From Oscillospiraceae bacterium (GTDB taxonomy: Bacteria > Bacillota > Clostridia > Oscillospirales > Acutalibacteraceae), in the NCBI GenBank assembly GCA_022508705.1, contig JAFLUO010000001.1, positions 1-37,390 on the forward strand: DNA of 37,390 nucleotides, written 5' to 3'. A program made the translations under genes and the position numbers. Under the pieces are notes generated by a model, which saw only the letters and a list, made by a program, of their open reading frames with translations, was not told the DNA's origin and ran no database searches. Numbering within the stretch: the first letter of the stretch is position 1; the number at the start of each line of letters is the position of its first letter. Below, piece after piece: positions 25,518 through 32,136 of this stretch.

Positions 25518-27936
25518 TGCCTTCACTGAACTCCCCAATTGTTTTTAACGAATATCTGACTGTTTCCATTGCATCTTTAGCATAGAAATCAGCGCCGATG
25601 CTGTCCGCATATTCCTGTGTCAGCACCGCGCCGCCCACAATAACCTTTACGTCGGGGGCATTTTCTCTTAACTGCTTTATAGTTTCAGCCATTGAAGGCA
25701 CCGTTGTTGTCATTAAGGCGCTCAGTCCCACAAGCTTTGTGTTTTGACGAACCGCCTCTTCAACTATTTTTTCAGGCGGTACATCTTTGCCTAAATCGTA
25801 AACCTCAAAGCCGTAGTTTTCCATAATCAGTTTAACAATGTTTTTGCCGATATCGTGAATATCGCCCTTAACGGTCGCAATAACGAATTTACCTTTGCTT
25901 ACTGTCCCCACGGGACTTTCTTTCATTTTAAGCTTTATTTTTTCAAAAGCTGACGATGCCGCCTCAGCGCTCATAAGCAATTGCGGCAAATACATTGTTT
26001 TATTTTCAAAACCCTTACCCACAATGTCAAGAGCTGGGATTATCTGCGAATTGACTATTTCAAGGGGATTTGTATTTTCCAAAAGAGCAGAGGTAAGGTT
26101 TGCCGCCTTTTCCTTTAATCCTTTAACAATAGCTCTCTGCAATTCGCTTTCGGCATCAACTGAATTTTCACTTGCAAGTGAATTTGCTGTTACGGCAGTC
26201 TGCGACTGTGTATATTTCCCAATGTTCTCAATAAAATCAGAGCAGTTTTCATCAAGCCCCTTTAATGCCTTGAAAGCATAATAGCTTTTCATCATTTCAT
26301 TGGAATTCGGGTTCATAATAGCGGCGGAAAGACCGTTTTCCAAAGCAAGCGTAAAGAATGCACCGTTTAAAATATCTCTGTTCGGCAGTCCGAAAGAAAC
26401 ATTTGAAACACCGAGAGAGGTGTGACAATGTAATTCATTTTTAATGGTATTTAAAGCTTTTAAAGTCGCAATGGCAGAGTTGTTATCAGCGCTGACAGTC
26501 ATTGCAAGGGTGTCAAAAATCAAGTCTTTTTTATCAATACCGTAACTTCCCGCGGTGTTGATAATTTTTTTTGCAATTTCCACTCTTTCTTCTGCCGTTT
26601 CGGGAATTCCGTTCTCGTCAAGGGTCAGGCATACGACTAATCCGCCGTATTTTTTTACGAGAGGAAAAATTTCTTTCATATTTTCCTCTTTACCGTTAAC
26701 GGAATTTATCATTGCCTTTCCGTTATAATGGCGCAGAGCCGCTTCCATAGCTTCAATATCTGTGGTATCTATTTGAAGGGGCAGGTCAATAATCGACTGA
26801 AGCTCAAAGCAGACCTTTTGGAGGATAGCTTTTTCGTCAATTTCAGGCAGTCCCACATTAACGTCAAGAATGTGAACGCCTTTTTCCTGCTGTTTCAAGC
26901 CTTCATTTAAAATATAGTCAATATCGTGGTTTCGGAGAGCTTCCTTAAACAGCTTTTTACCTGTGGGATTTATTCTTTCACCTATAAGCACAGGTGTTTC
27001 TTTAAACTCAACAGCGTGAGTATAAGAGCTTACAAGAGTTTTATTTTTATCTGTAACGGGTTTAGGAACAATATCCTTTGTCTTCTCAACCGTTAAAGAA
27101 ATATAATCAGGGTTAGTGCCGCAGCAACCGCCGAGAATACGGATACCGTCATGTACATATTCACACATCGTTTCTGAAAATTCTTCGGGCAATACGTCAT
27201 AAACCGTTTGTCCGTTAACGGATTTCGGCAGCCCTGCGTTAGGCTTTAAAAGAACGGGGATAGAGGCATATTCTAAATATTCGTTAACTACGCTCTTTAA
27301 CTGTTTTGGACCGAGGGAACAGTTTGCGCCTATGGCGTCAACGCCCAAGCCCTCGAGCATTGCTACCATTGCCGCAGGAGATGCCCCTGTCATTAACTTC
27401 CCGTCTTCACCGTAAGCGTTTGAAACGAATATTGGCAAGTCGGAATTTTCCTTAGCCGCCAAAACTGCCGCCTTGGTGTCAAGAGAGTCGTTCATCGTTT
27501 CGATGAAAATAAGGTCAACGCCGTATTTTGCACCGATTTTAACAGTTTTTGCATAGCAATTTACAGCCTCGTCAAAATCAAAATCACCGTAAGGCTTCAA
27601 CATTTTTCCGATAGGGCCTATGTCAAGAGCGATGAATTTTTCCTGAGTGGCATTGCTTTCATCTTTTGCCTTTTTTGCGTTTTCAACGGCCGCTTTGATA
27701 ATATCTTCAAGTTCTTCATCGCTGAATTTCAGGCAATTCGCACCGAATGTGTTTGTGTTTACTATGTTAGAGCCTGCATCAAAATATTGAATATGAATGT
27801 CAATAATCTGCTGAGGGTGAGATATATTCCATCTTTCGGGAAGCTCGCCGGGCTTAAGTCCGCTTTTTTGGAGCAGAGTACCCATTCCGCCGTCAAGATA
27901 AACTAAATTGTCTTTTATGTAATCTAAAAGAAACAT
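25510..27936 (-). CDS. metH: Cobalamin-dependent methionine synthase (no reactivation domain)
   Basis: The start is the ATG at 27936, which overlaps the upstream stop as TAATG and has AGGA 7 bases before it; longer frames run into the neighbouring gene. The 808-residue protein transfers methyl from methyltetrahydrofolate through cobalamin to homocysteine. Domains in order: homocysteine methyltransferase (about 1-290; DGGMGTLLQ, GANCSLGP and zinc motif GGCCGT near 270); pterin-binding (about 300-560; INPTGKK and DVNVGLP); cobalamin cap (about 580-670); cobalamin domain with DIHDIGKN near 695, containing the lower-ligand histidine. The SAM-binding reactivation domain of the 1200-residue E. coli enzyme is absent and is supplied by the preceding gene. 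Confidence 0.96.
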   Translation of the reverse strand: MFLLDYIKDNLVYLDGGMGTLLQKSGLKPGELPERWNISHPQQIIDIHIQYFDAGSNIVNTNTFGANCLKFSDEELEDIIKAAVENAKKAKDESNATQEKFIALDIGPIGKMLKPYGDFDFDEAVNCYAKTVKIGAKYGVDLIFIETMNDSLDTKAAVLAAKENSDLPIFVSNAYGEDGKLMTGASPAAMVAMLEGLGVDAIGANCSLGPKQLKSVVNEYLEYASIPVLLKPNAGLPKSVNGQTVYDVLPEEFSETMCEYVHDGIRILGGCCGTNPDYISLTVEKTKDIVPKPVTDKNKTLVSSYTHAVEFKETPVLIGERINPTGKKLFKEALRNHDIDYILNEGLKQQEKGVHILDVNVGLPEIDEKAILQKVCFELQSIIDLPLQIDTTDIEAMEAALRHYNGKAMINSVNGKEENMKEIFPLVKKYGGLVVCLTLDENGIPETAEERVEIAKKIINTAGSYGIDKKDLIFDTLAMTVSADNNSAIATLKALNTIKNELHCHTSLGVSNVSFGLPNRDILNGAFFTLALENGLSAAIMNPNSNEMMKSYYAFKALKGLDENCSDFIENIGKYTQSQTAVTANSLASENSVDAESELQRAIVKGLKEKAANLTSALLENTNPLEIVNSQIIPALDIVGKGFENKTMYLPQLLMSAEAASSAFEKIKLKMKESPVGTVSKGKFVIATVKGDIHDIGKNIVKLIMENYGFEVYDLGKDVPPEKIVEEAVRQNTKLVGLSALMTTTVPSMAETIKQLRENAPDVKVIVGGAVLTQEYADSIGADFYAKDAMETVRYSLKTIGEFSEGNE

Positions 27937-28637
27937 TAAAATTCCTGCTTTCTGAATTCGCAATCGTGATTTGTGCATTCTCTGCATTTGTTTACAGTCT
28001 TATTTTCGCATTTTCTGTCTTTAAGCCCCATAATTGCAGTTACGGATTTTGACGGGGACATTAAAAGACTTTCGTTTAACGAAACGCCTATCTGCCTGCT
28101 GCAATCAAGCAAATTGAAAAGTTCGGTTTGAGTTTTAAGCGGTAAATCGCTGTATCCGGGCGAAAATCTTTTCGTAGTAAACAGATTTTCACTTGCCAAA
28201 TCTTTCTGAGTATCATCGCAAAACGCATCGCAAAGACTTTCAATTCTCTCAGCGCCGTAAGCGTTTGCAATGAGCGATTTTACAGGTGAAATTTTTTGCT
28301 GTTTTGCAATGTATCGGTCTGTTTTCAAACCGATAGTTGCCGCAAAAAGTATTATTTCATTGCAATCCGTAAGTAATTTGGAAAGTGCCTTTGATTTTGC
28401 TGAAAATGGGAGAAGCGGTTCACCGTTTTCCCATTTAAGCTCCATTCGTCTGTAACAAACCTTATAAGAAAAAGCCTCGCTTAAATCTTTTTTTACCTCT
28501 TCAAAAACCTTAATCAGTTCGCGGTCAATTTCCTTTGTACTGCCTTTGTAGCCTGCATAGCGCCAAATTTCATTTTCGTTTATTTGTGAGATTTCGCTTT
28601 CACGGTATTTTTTTACAAAAATCGTATTGCTTTGCAT
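27936..28637 (-). CDS. Stand-alone methionine synthase reactivation domain
   Basis: This 233-residue protein matches the SAM-binding activation domain normally at the C-terminus of MetH. Characteristic motifs are YGAERIESLCD, TKRFSPGYSDLPL and QIGVSLNESLLMSPSKSVTAIMGL. It would reductively methylate cob(II)alamin that forms by oxidation during turnover. A cysteine-rich tail (CENKTVNKCRECTNHDCEFR) is an addition not found in E. coli MetH and could bind a metal or an Fe-S cluster, perhaps receiving electrons. Its TAA stop overlaps the metH ATG, indicating translational coupling and a matched stoichiometry. It follows metF by only 3 bases. Confidence 0.88.
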   Translation of the reverse strand: MQSNTIFVKKYRESEISQINENEIWRYAGYKGSTKEIDRELIKVFEEVKKDLSEAFSYKVCYRRMELKWENGEPLLPFSAKSKALSKLLTDCNEIILFAATIGLKTDRYIAKQQKISPVKSLIANAYGAERIESLCDAFCDDTQKDLASENLFTTKRFSPGYSDLPLKTQTELFNLLDCSRQIGVSLNESLLMSPSKSVTAIMGLKDRKCENKTVNKCRECTNHDCEFRKQEF

Positions 28638-28640
28638 ATT

Positions 28641-29528
28641 TTACTCCGAAAAACTGTTGCCTAAAATAGCCGAAAGATTTTGCTGAATACCTCTTGCAAT
28701 ATCAGGCTTATTCATTGAGTAAACGTGAATGTTTGTAATTCCGTTTGCGTAAAGGTCAATGATTTGGTCGGTTGCATAGGCAATTCCCGCCTGCTTGCAG
28801 GCTTCGGGGCTGGAGCCGAATTTATCAACGATTGCACGGAATCGTTGGGGCATAAATGCGCCTGAAAGCTTAATTGCCCTGTTAACCTGATTGGCATTCG
28901 TTATCGGCATAATACCGGGAAGAACGGGAACGGTAATTCCTGCTTCTCTTATTTTATAAAGAAAATTAAAGAAAAGATTGTTGTCAAATACCATTTGAGT
29001 TGTAAGAAAATCTGCGCCCGCATCAACCTTTTCTTTAAGATATTTAATATCCTCTCTTTGATTTGAGCTTTCGGGGTGAACCTCAGGGTAGCACGCCGCA
29101 CCTATACAAAAACCGCCTACCTCTTTAAGTTCTCGAATCAAATCAACAGCGTGGCGGTAATCCCAATTTTCTCTGTCAGAATTTTGAAGCTCGGGCGTAA
29201 GGTCGCCACGAAGAGCCATAACGTTTGTGATACCTGCATTTTTCATATCGTTTATTCTCTTTGACACAAGCACCTTGTCTGAGGAAACGCAGGTTAAGTG
29301 TGCAAGCATAGGAACATTATATTTTTCTTTAATATTTTTAACAACCGATAATGTATAATCGCTTGTTCCGCCGCCTGCTCCGTATGTAACACTCATAAAC
29401 GAGGGCTTCAGAGCGGCAATTTCTTCCGTTGCTTGTCTCACGCTTTCAAAGGACGTTTCAACTTTCGGCGGAAAGACCTCGAATGAAAGTGACATTTGAT
29501 TTTTATTTAAAATATCAATTATTTGCAT
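28641..29528 (-). CDS. metF: 5,10-methylenetetrahydrofolate reductase
   Basis: The ATG at 29528 (MQIIDILNKN) has AAAGGAA about 10 bases upstream; a frame-extending codon at 29573 lies before the promoter-proximal leader and is rejected. The 295-residue protein has normal MetF length. It reduces methylenetetrahydrofolate to methyltetrahydrofolate, the methyl donor for MetH. Motifs include SFEVFPPK near 14, SVTYGAGGG near 46, HLTCV near 80, the flavin-binding ALRGD near 105, and FLTTQMVFDN near 174. It lacks the N-terminal extensions seen in some acetogens. It is the first gene of the methionine operon. Confidence 0.95.
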   Translation of the reverse strand: MQIIDILNKNQMSLSFEVFPPKVETSFESVRQATEEIAALKPSFMSVTYGAGGGTSDYTLSVVKNIKEKYNVPMLAHLTCVSSDKVLVSKRINDMKNAGITNVMALRGDLTPELQNSDRENWDYRHAVDLIRELKEVGGFCIGAACYPEVHPESSNQREDIKYLKEKVDAGADFLTTQMVFDNNLFFNFLYKIREAGITVPVLPGIMPITNANQVNRAIKLSGAFMPQRFRAIVDKFGSSPEACKQAGIAYATDQIIDLYANGITNIHVYSMNKPDIARGIQQNLSAILGNSFSE

Positions 29529-29563
29529 AGGATTCGTTCCTTTCTGCTTGCATATATCATAAA

Positions 29564-29592
29564 ATTCTATCATTTATTACACTTTCTTTCAA
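29564..29592 (-). promoter_or_regulatory. sigma-A promoter for the methionine operon
   Basis: On the minus strand TTGAAA (plus 29587-29592), a 17-base spacer and TAGAAT (29564-29569) would start RNA near 29557. That gives a leader of about 30 bases, too short for a SAM or cobalamin riboswitch. Confidence 0.7.
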
Positions 29593-29620
29593 TACGCATT
29601 TTTAAATATTTATAAAAATG

Positions 29621-29649
29621 TTGAAAAATTAAAACACGGGTGATAAAAT
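29621..29649 (+). promoter_or_regulatory. sigma-A promoter for the flavin reductase-rubredoxin gene
   Basis: TTGAAA (29621-29626), a 17-base spacer and TAAAAT (29644-29649) lie 34 bases before the ATG at 29683. The metF and rubredoxin promoters are divergent and separated by 28 bases. Confidence 0.7.
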
Positions 29650-29682
29650 AATAAAAAAATATTATGTGAAGGTCGTGTAATA

Positions 29683-30300
29683 ATGGATAATAAAGCATTG
29701 TTTAAGCTGTCATACGGCGTTTTTTTAGTGTCATCAAAAAGCGGAGAGAAAGTAAATGCCTGCATAACTAATACTTGCATTCAGGTGGCAAATGACCCTG
29801 TCAGAATTGCAATTTCGGTTATCAATACGAATTTAACGTGTGATTATATCAAGGACAGCGGAGTGTTCTCCGTGAGCCTGCTTGATAAAACCTGCATTTT
29901 TGATACTATCAAGCATTTCGGTATGCAGTCAGGAAGAAACGTAAATAAGTTTGAGGGCGCAGAGCTTCCGTTGGATGTAAACGGCGTGCCTTATTTGCCT
30001 TGGAGCACATGTGCATACTTAAGCGCTAAGGTAGTGGAAAGCACTGATCTTGGCACTCATACGCTGTTTATTGCAGAGGTTGTGGATATGAATGTTTTGA
30101 GTGATAACGAACCGCTGACTTATGCTGATTATCATAAAGATGTGAAACCCAAGCCTCAGAAGGTTGAGACAAGCAAAAAAATCGTCGGCTGGAAGTGCAA
30201 AATCTGCGGACATATTTATGAGGGAGAAAAATTACCCGAAGATTATGTTTGCCCACTTTGCGGCCACAGCGCAGACGACTTTGAACCGATTTATGAATAA
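29683..30300 (+). CDS. Flavin reductase-rubredoxin fusion (high-molecular-weight rubredoxin)
   Basis: This is a 205-residue protein. Residues 1-150 form a flavin reductase-like FMN-binding domain (SGEKVNACITNTCIQVANDP, FSVSLLD). A short linker leads to a rubredoxin-like domain (169-203) with iron-binding pairs C172/C175 and C190/C193 (CKICGHIYEG, CPLCGHSADDF). This fusion is known in acetogenic and other clostridia as high-molecular-weight rubredoxin. There it passes electrons from NAD(P)H to a flavodiiron protein that reduces oxygen or nitric oxide. No flavodiiron gene lies in this window, so its partner must be elsewhere. It has its own promoter and terminator and forms a single-gene unit. 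Confidence 0.92.
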   Translation: MDNKALFKLSYGVFLVSSKSGEKVNACITNTCIQVANDPVRIAISVINTNLTCDYIKDSGVFSVSLLDKTCIFDTIKHFGMQSGRNVNKFEGAELPLDVNGVPYLPWSTCAYLSAKVVESTDLGTHTLFIAEVVDMNVLSDNEPLTYADYHKDVKPKPQKVETSKKIVGWKCKICGHIYEGEKLPEDYVCPLCGHSADDFEPIYE

Positions 30301-30325
30301 ATATATGAATAAATAAAAATAAAGT

Positions 30326-30352
30326 AAAAGCATCCTTCGGGATGCTTTTTTT
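30326..30352. terminator. Bidirectional terminator with TTCG tetraloop
   Basis: AAAAGCATCC (30326-30335) pairs with GGATGCTTTT (30340-30349) around a stable TTCG loop, then T7 on the plus strand. An A-rich tract before it lets it also serve the leftward XRE gene ending at 30367. Confidence 0.88.
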
Positions 30353-30366
30353 GTTGTCATTCTGTT

Positions 30367-30597
30367 TTATGTGCCGTAAAACATTTTGTTAAAAGTTGTA
30401 TCTAAAACCTCTTTTATCAATTTGATTTCATCAGGGTAAACATGACGCTGACCGACCTCAATTTTCGCTATTGCGCTTCTTGTAATGTCACAGCCGTTAA
30501 TTTGCAGTTTTGCGGCTAATTGTTCCTGTGTCATATTTTTACTTTCCCGAATTTCACGGATATTCTTTCCGAACTGCTTTTCATAATTTGCATTCAT
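30367..30597 (-). CDS. Small XRE-family repressor
   Basis: The ATG at 30597 (MNANYEKQFG) has AGGAGTG 6 bases upstream; an upstream in-frame start at 30633 has no ribosome site. The 76-residue protein is essentially one XRE/Cro helix-turn-helix (about 10-66; IREIRESKNMTQEQLAAKLQ, then SAIAKIEVGQRHVYPDEI) with no ligand-binding domain. It diverges from a surface-protein gene. The space between them carries a perfect palindrome and a near copy flanking that gene's promoter. It is therefore the obvious candidate to repress the surface gene and itself. This is inferred from position. Confidence 0.88.
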   Translation of the reverse strand: MNANYEKQFGKNIREIRESKNMTQEQLAAKLQINGCDITRSAIAKIEVGQRHVYPDEIKLIKEVLDTTFNKMFYGT

Positions 30598-30614
30598 ATT
30601 GCCACTCCTAAAAA

Positions 30615-30632
30615 TGCACCTAAATAGGCACA
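30615..30632. promoter_or_regulatory. Operator-like palindrome, copy 1 (near-perfect)
   Basis: TGCACCTAAATAGGCACA matches 15 of 18 positions of the perfect palindrome at 30675. It lies 8 bases upstream of the -35 box of the surface-protein gene and 18 bases before the XRE start codon, so it can control both. Confidence 0.6.
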
Positions 30633-30640
30633 AAAATTTC

Positions 30641-30669
30641 TTGACAATATTTTAATCTTATGATAGTAT
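30641..30669 (+). promoter_or_regulatory. sigma-A promoter for the XRE-controlled surface protein
   Basis: A perfect -35 TTGACA (30641-30646), a 17-base spacer and TAGTAT (30664-30669). It is bracketed by the two operator copies, the second covering the expected transcription start. Confidence 0.75.
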
Positions 30670-30674
30670 GTTTA

Positions 30675-30692
30675 TGCACCTATATAGGTGCA
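30675..30692. promoter_or_regulatory. Operator-like palindrome, copy 2 (perfect 18-mer)
   Basis: TGCACCTATATAGGTGCA is perfectly self-complementary and starts 5 bases after the -10 box, over the expected transcription start. A dimeric XRE repressor bound here would block initiation. Confidence 0.7.
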
Positions 30693-30721
30693 AATAAATT
30701 GAAAAAGGAAGTTTATTTATT

Positions 30722-31900
30722 ATGAAAGCAAAGAGTAAAAGAAAAATCTTAACGCTCATTTCCGTGATTTGTATTATGGTAATGTTGACATCAGTCAGCA
30801 TATTTTTCGCAGCGGCGGCGGACACGCTCAAAAGAGTGCCGTCAACAATCCCCGGAACTGATAAGGAATATAATTATGTTGAAAATGTAACGATAAAAAT
30901 CCCCGGAACGAATGTGACATTTGATTTTGAAAAGGTTGCTTCATTTGTTTTGGTTGATAATAAGTATTCATTTCGCAGTAATATAGAAGACACCGATTTT
31001 GATATACCTGTATACCATTTCTACATTTTTGAATCGGATGGGACGGTAACAATAAATCAAGATAGTGAGTGGATGTATTGTATAAATGGATATGATATGG
31101 GTGAAGGTTTTGACTATTCGATTGAGAAAGGTACGAAAGTTTGGGGAAAAAAAGTTGATAGCTCCTTAAAAAGCGACGACTTTAGTGATGAAATTACAAC
31201 AATAATCACTTCAAATGATAACTTCATTGGAGGTATTGGTTGGGAAACTGATATAGAAGAATTAAAAGAAACTGCTATTGCGAGAGTAGAGATAGAAAAA
31301 ATAGACCGTAATTTCTATATGTTTGACAAAGATTATGACGATACCTATACTAAATTTGAAGAAACACGGTACGGATTTGATAATCACGACGAAACCATAG
31401 ATATTTCATTGTTAGATGTAAATTATAAACCGAATGAGGAGTATAAAATTATTGATGGTGCAAATTCTGTTGTAAATTCAGACACAAAATCTCTTATAAT
31501 AAGGATAGATGCTGAATTCAGCAAGTTTACTGGTGTTACGGTTGACGGTAAAGCGGTTGACAGCAGTAATTACACCGCCTCAGAAGGCAGTACAATAGTT
31601 GAGTTTAAGGGCGAATACCTCAGCACGCTCAGCGTTGGTAAGCACACAGTTTCAATTCTCTTTACAGACGGCGAAGCAACAACACAGTTTGAAATAAAAA
31701 GAGATAAAGATACAGGCAATACAGACACTACGGATACAACGGAAAAAACGGATAATCCGATTGTTGATGTTGAAATTCCAAACACAAACAATGAATTGAG
31801 TAATTCAACAGCAATATATGCGTTAGTTTTAACACTCATTGCCGTAACAGCGGTAATCGGAATTGCTGTAATCCGCAAGAAGAAGTATCTCGTAAAATAA
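30722..31900 (+). CDS. Secreted, C-terminally membrane-anchored surface protein with X2-like Ig domain
   Basis: I do not recognise the whole 392-residue protein. Residues 1-32 are a signal peptide. The N-terminal two thirds are acidic and resemble nothing I can name. Residues about 236-326 (IIDGANSVVNSDTKSLIIRI, VTVDGKAVDSSNYTASEGST, FLSVGKHTVSI-like) match the X2-type Ig module common in clostridial surface proteins. A Thr/Asp linker (about 330-346) precedes IPNTN (352-356), a hydrophobic helix (about 362-383) and a basic tail RKKKYLVK. That order resembles a sortase signal, but the fifth residue is Asn instead of Gly, as in SrtB-type NPQTN signals. Otherwise it is just a tail-anchored protein. 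It is driven by the operator-flanked promoter at 30641. Confidence 0.8.
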   Translation: MKAKSKRKILTLISVICIMVMLTSVSIFFAAAADTLKRVPSTIPGTDKEYNYVENVTIKIPGTNVTFDFEKVASFVLVDNKYSFRSNIEDTDFDIPVYHFYIFESDGTVTINQDSEWMYCINGYDMGEGFDYSIEKGTKVWGKKVDSSLKSDDFSDEITTIITSNDNFIGGIGWETDIEELKETAIARVEIEKIDRNFYMFDKDYDDTYTKFEETRYGFDNHDETIDISLLDVNYKPNEEYKIIDGANSVVNSDTKSLIIRIDAEFSKFTGVTVDGKAVDSSNYTASEGSTIVEFKGEYLSTLSVGKHTVSILFTDGEATTQFEIKRDKDTGNTDTTDTTEKTDNPIVDVEIPNTNNELSNSTAIYALVLTLIAVTAVIGIAVIRKKKYLVK

Positions 31901-31910
31901 TAAATTTAAG

Positions 31911-31944
31911 TACGGGAGGGTTTCCACGCCCTCCCGTATTTTTT
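31911..31944 (+). terminator. Terminator after the surface-protein gene
   Basis: TACGGGAGGG (31911-31920) pairs exactly with CCCTCCCGTA (31929-31938) around an eight-base loop and is followed by TTTTTT. Confidence 0.9.
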
Positions 31945-31960
31945 GCAAATTTTGACACTC

Positions 31961-31992
31961 TGTAGGGGCAGGCATTGAAATCTGCCCCTACA
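31961..31992. repeat. REP-like palindromic element
   Basis: TGTAGGGGCAG (31961-31971) is exactly complementary to CTGCCCCTACA (31982-31992) around a ten-base loop. It stands separately, after a complete terminator and without its own T-tract. Its TGTAGGGGC...GCCCCTACA ends resemble dispersed palindromes I recall from Clostridia genomes. Only one copy is in this window, so the dispersed nature is inference. Confidence 0.55.
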
Positions 31993-32069
31993 AATTTATT
32001 GAAAAAATAATCGAATATGAAATAAATAATCAAAATAAATAATTTATCAAAGCATAGCAATAGTTTTTA

Positions 32070-32099
32070 TTGACATTGTAAGCAATATTATTGTATAAT
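32070..32099 (+). promoter_or_regulatory. sigma-A promoter for alaS
   Basis: A perfect TTGACA (32070-32075), an 18-base spacer and a perfect TATAAT (32094-32099). The leader is about 30 bases, which excludes a T-box. Confidence 0.8.
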
Positions 32100-32136
32100 T
32101 TACAAGATTATGATTTTGAATTAAGGTGATTTCTTA

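Noticed and set aside
27937..27987. Longer metH start inside the upstream gene
   Set aside because: It would overlap the reactivation gene by about 50 bases. The TAATG overlap with AGGA spacing gives the normal MetH N-terminus.
29529..29573. Longer metF start at 29573
   Set aside because: It lies at or before the expected transcription start, and AAAGGAA points to the ATG at 29528.
29529..29682. SAM or cobalamin riboswitch before the methionine operon
   Set aside because: The promoter at 29564-29592 leaves a leader of about 30 bases, and no conserved riboswitch core is visible in the gap.
30615..30692. CRISPR-like repeat pair
   Set aside because: There are only two copies, both symmetric and flanking a promoter. 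They are better explained as operators.
32000..32136. T-box leader before alaS
   Set aside because: The consensus promoter ends at 32099, leaving only about 30 bases before the start codon.
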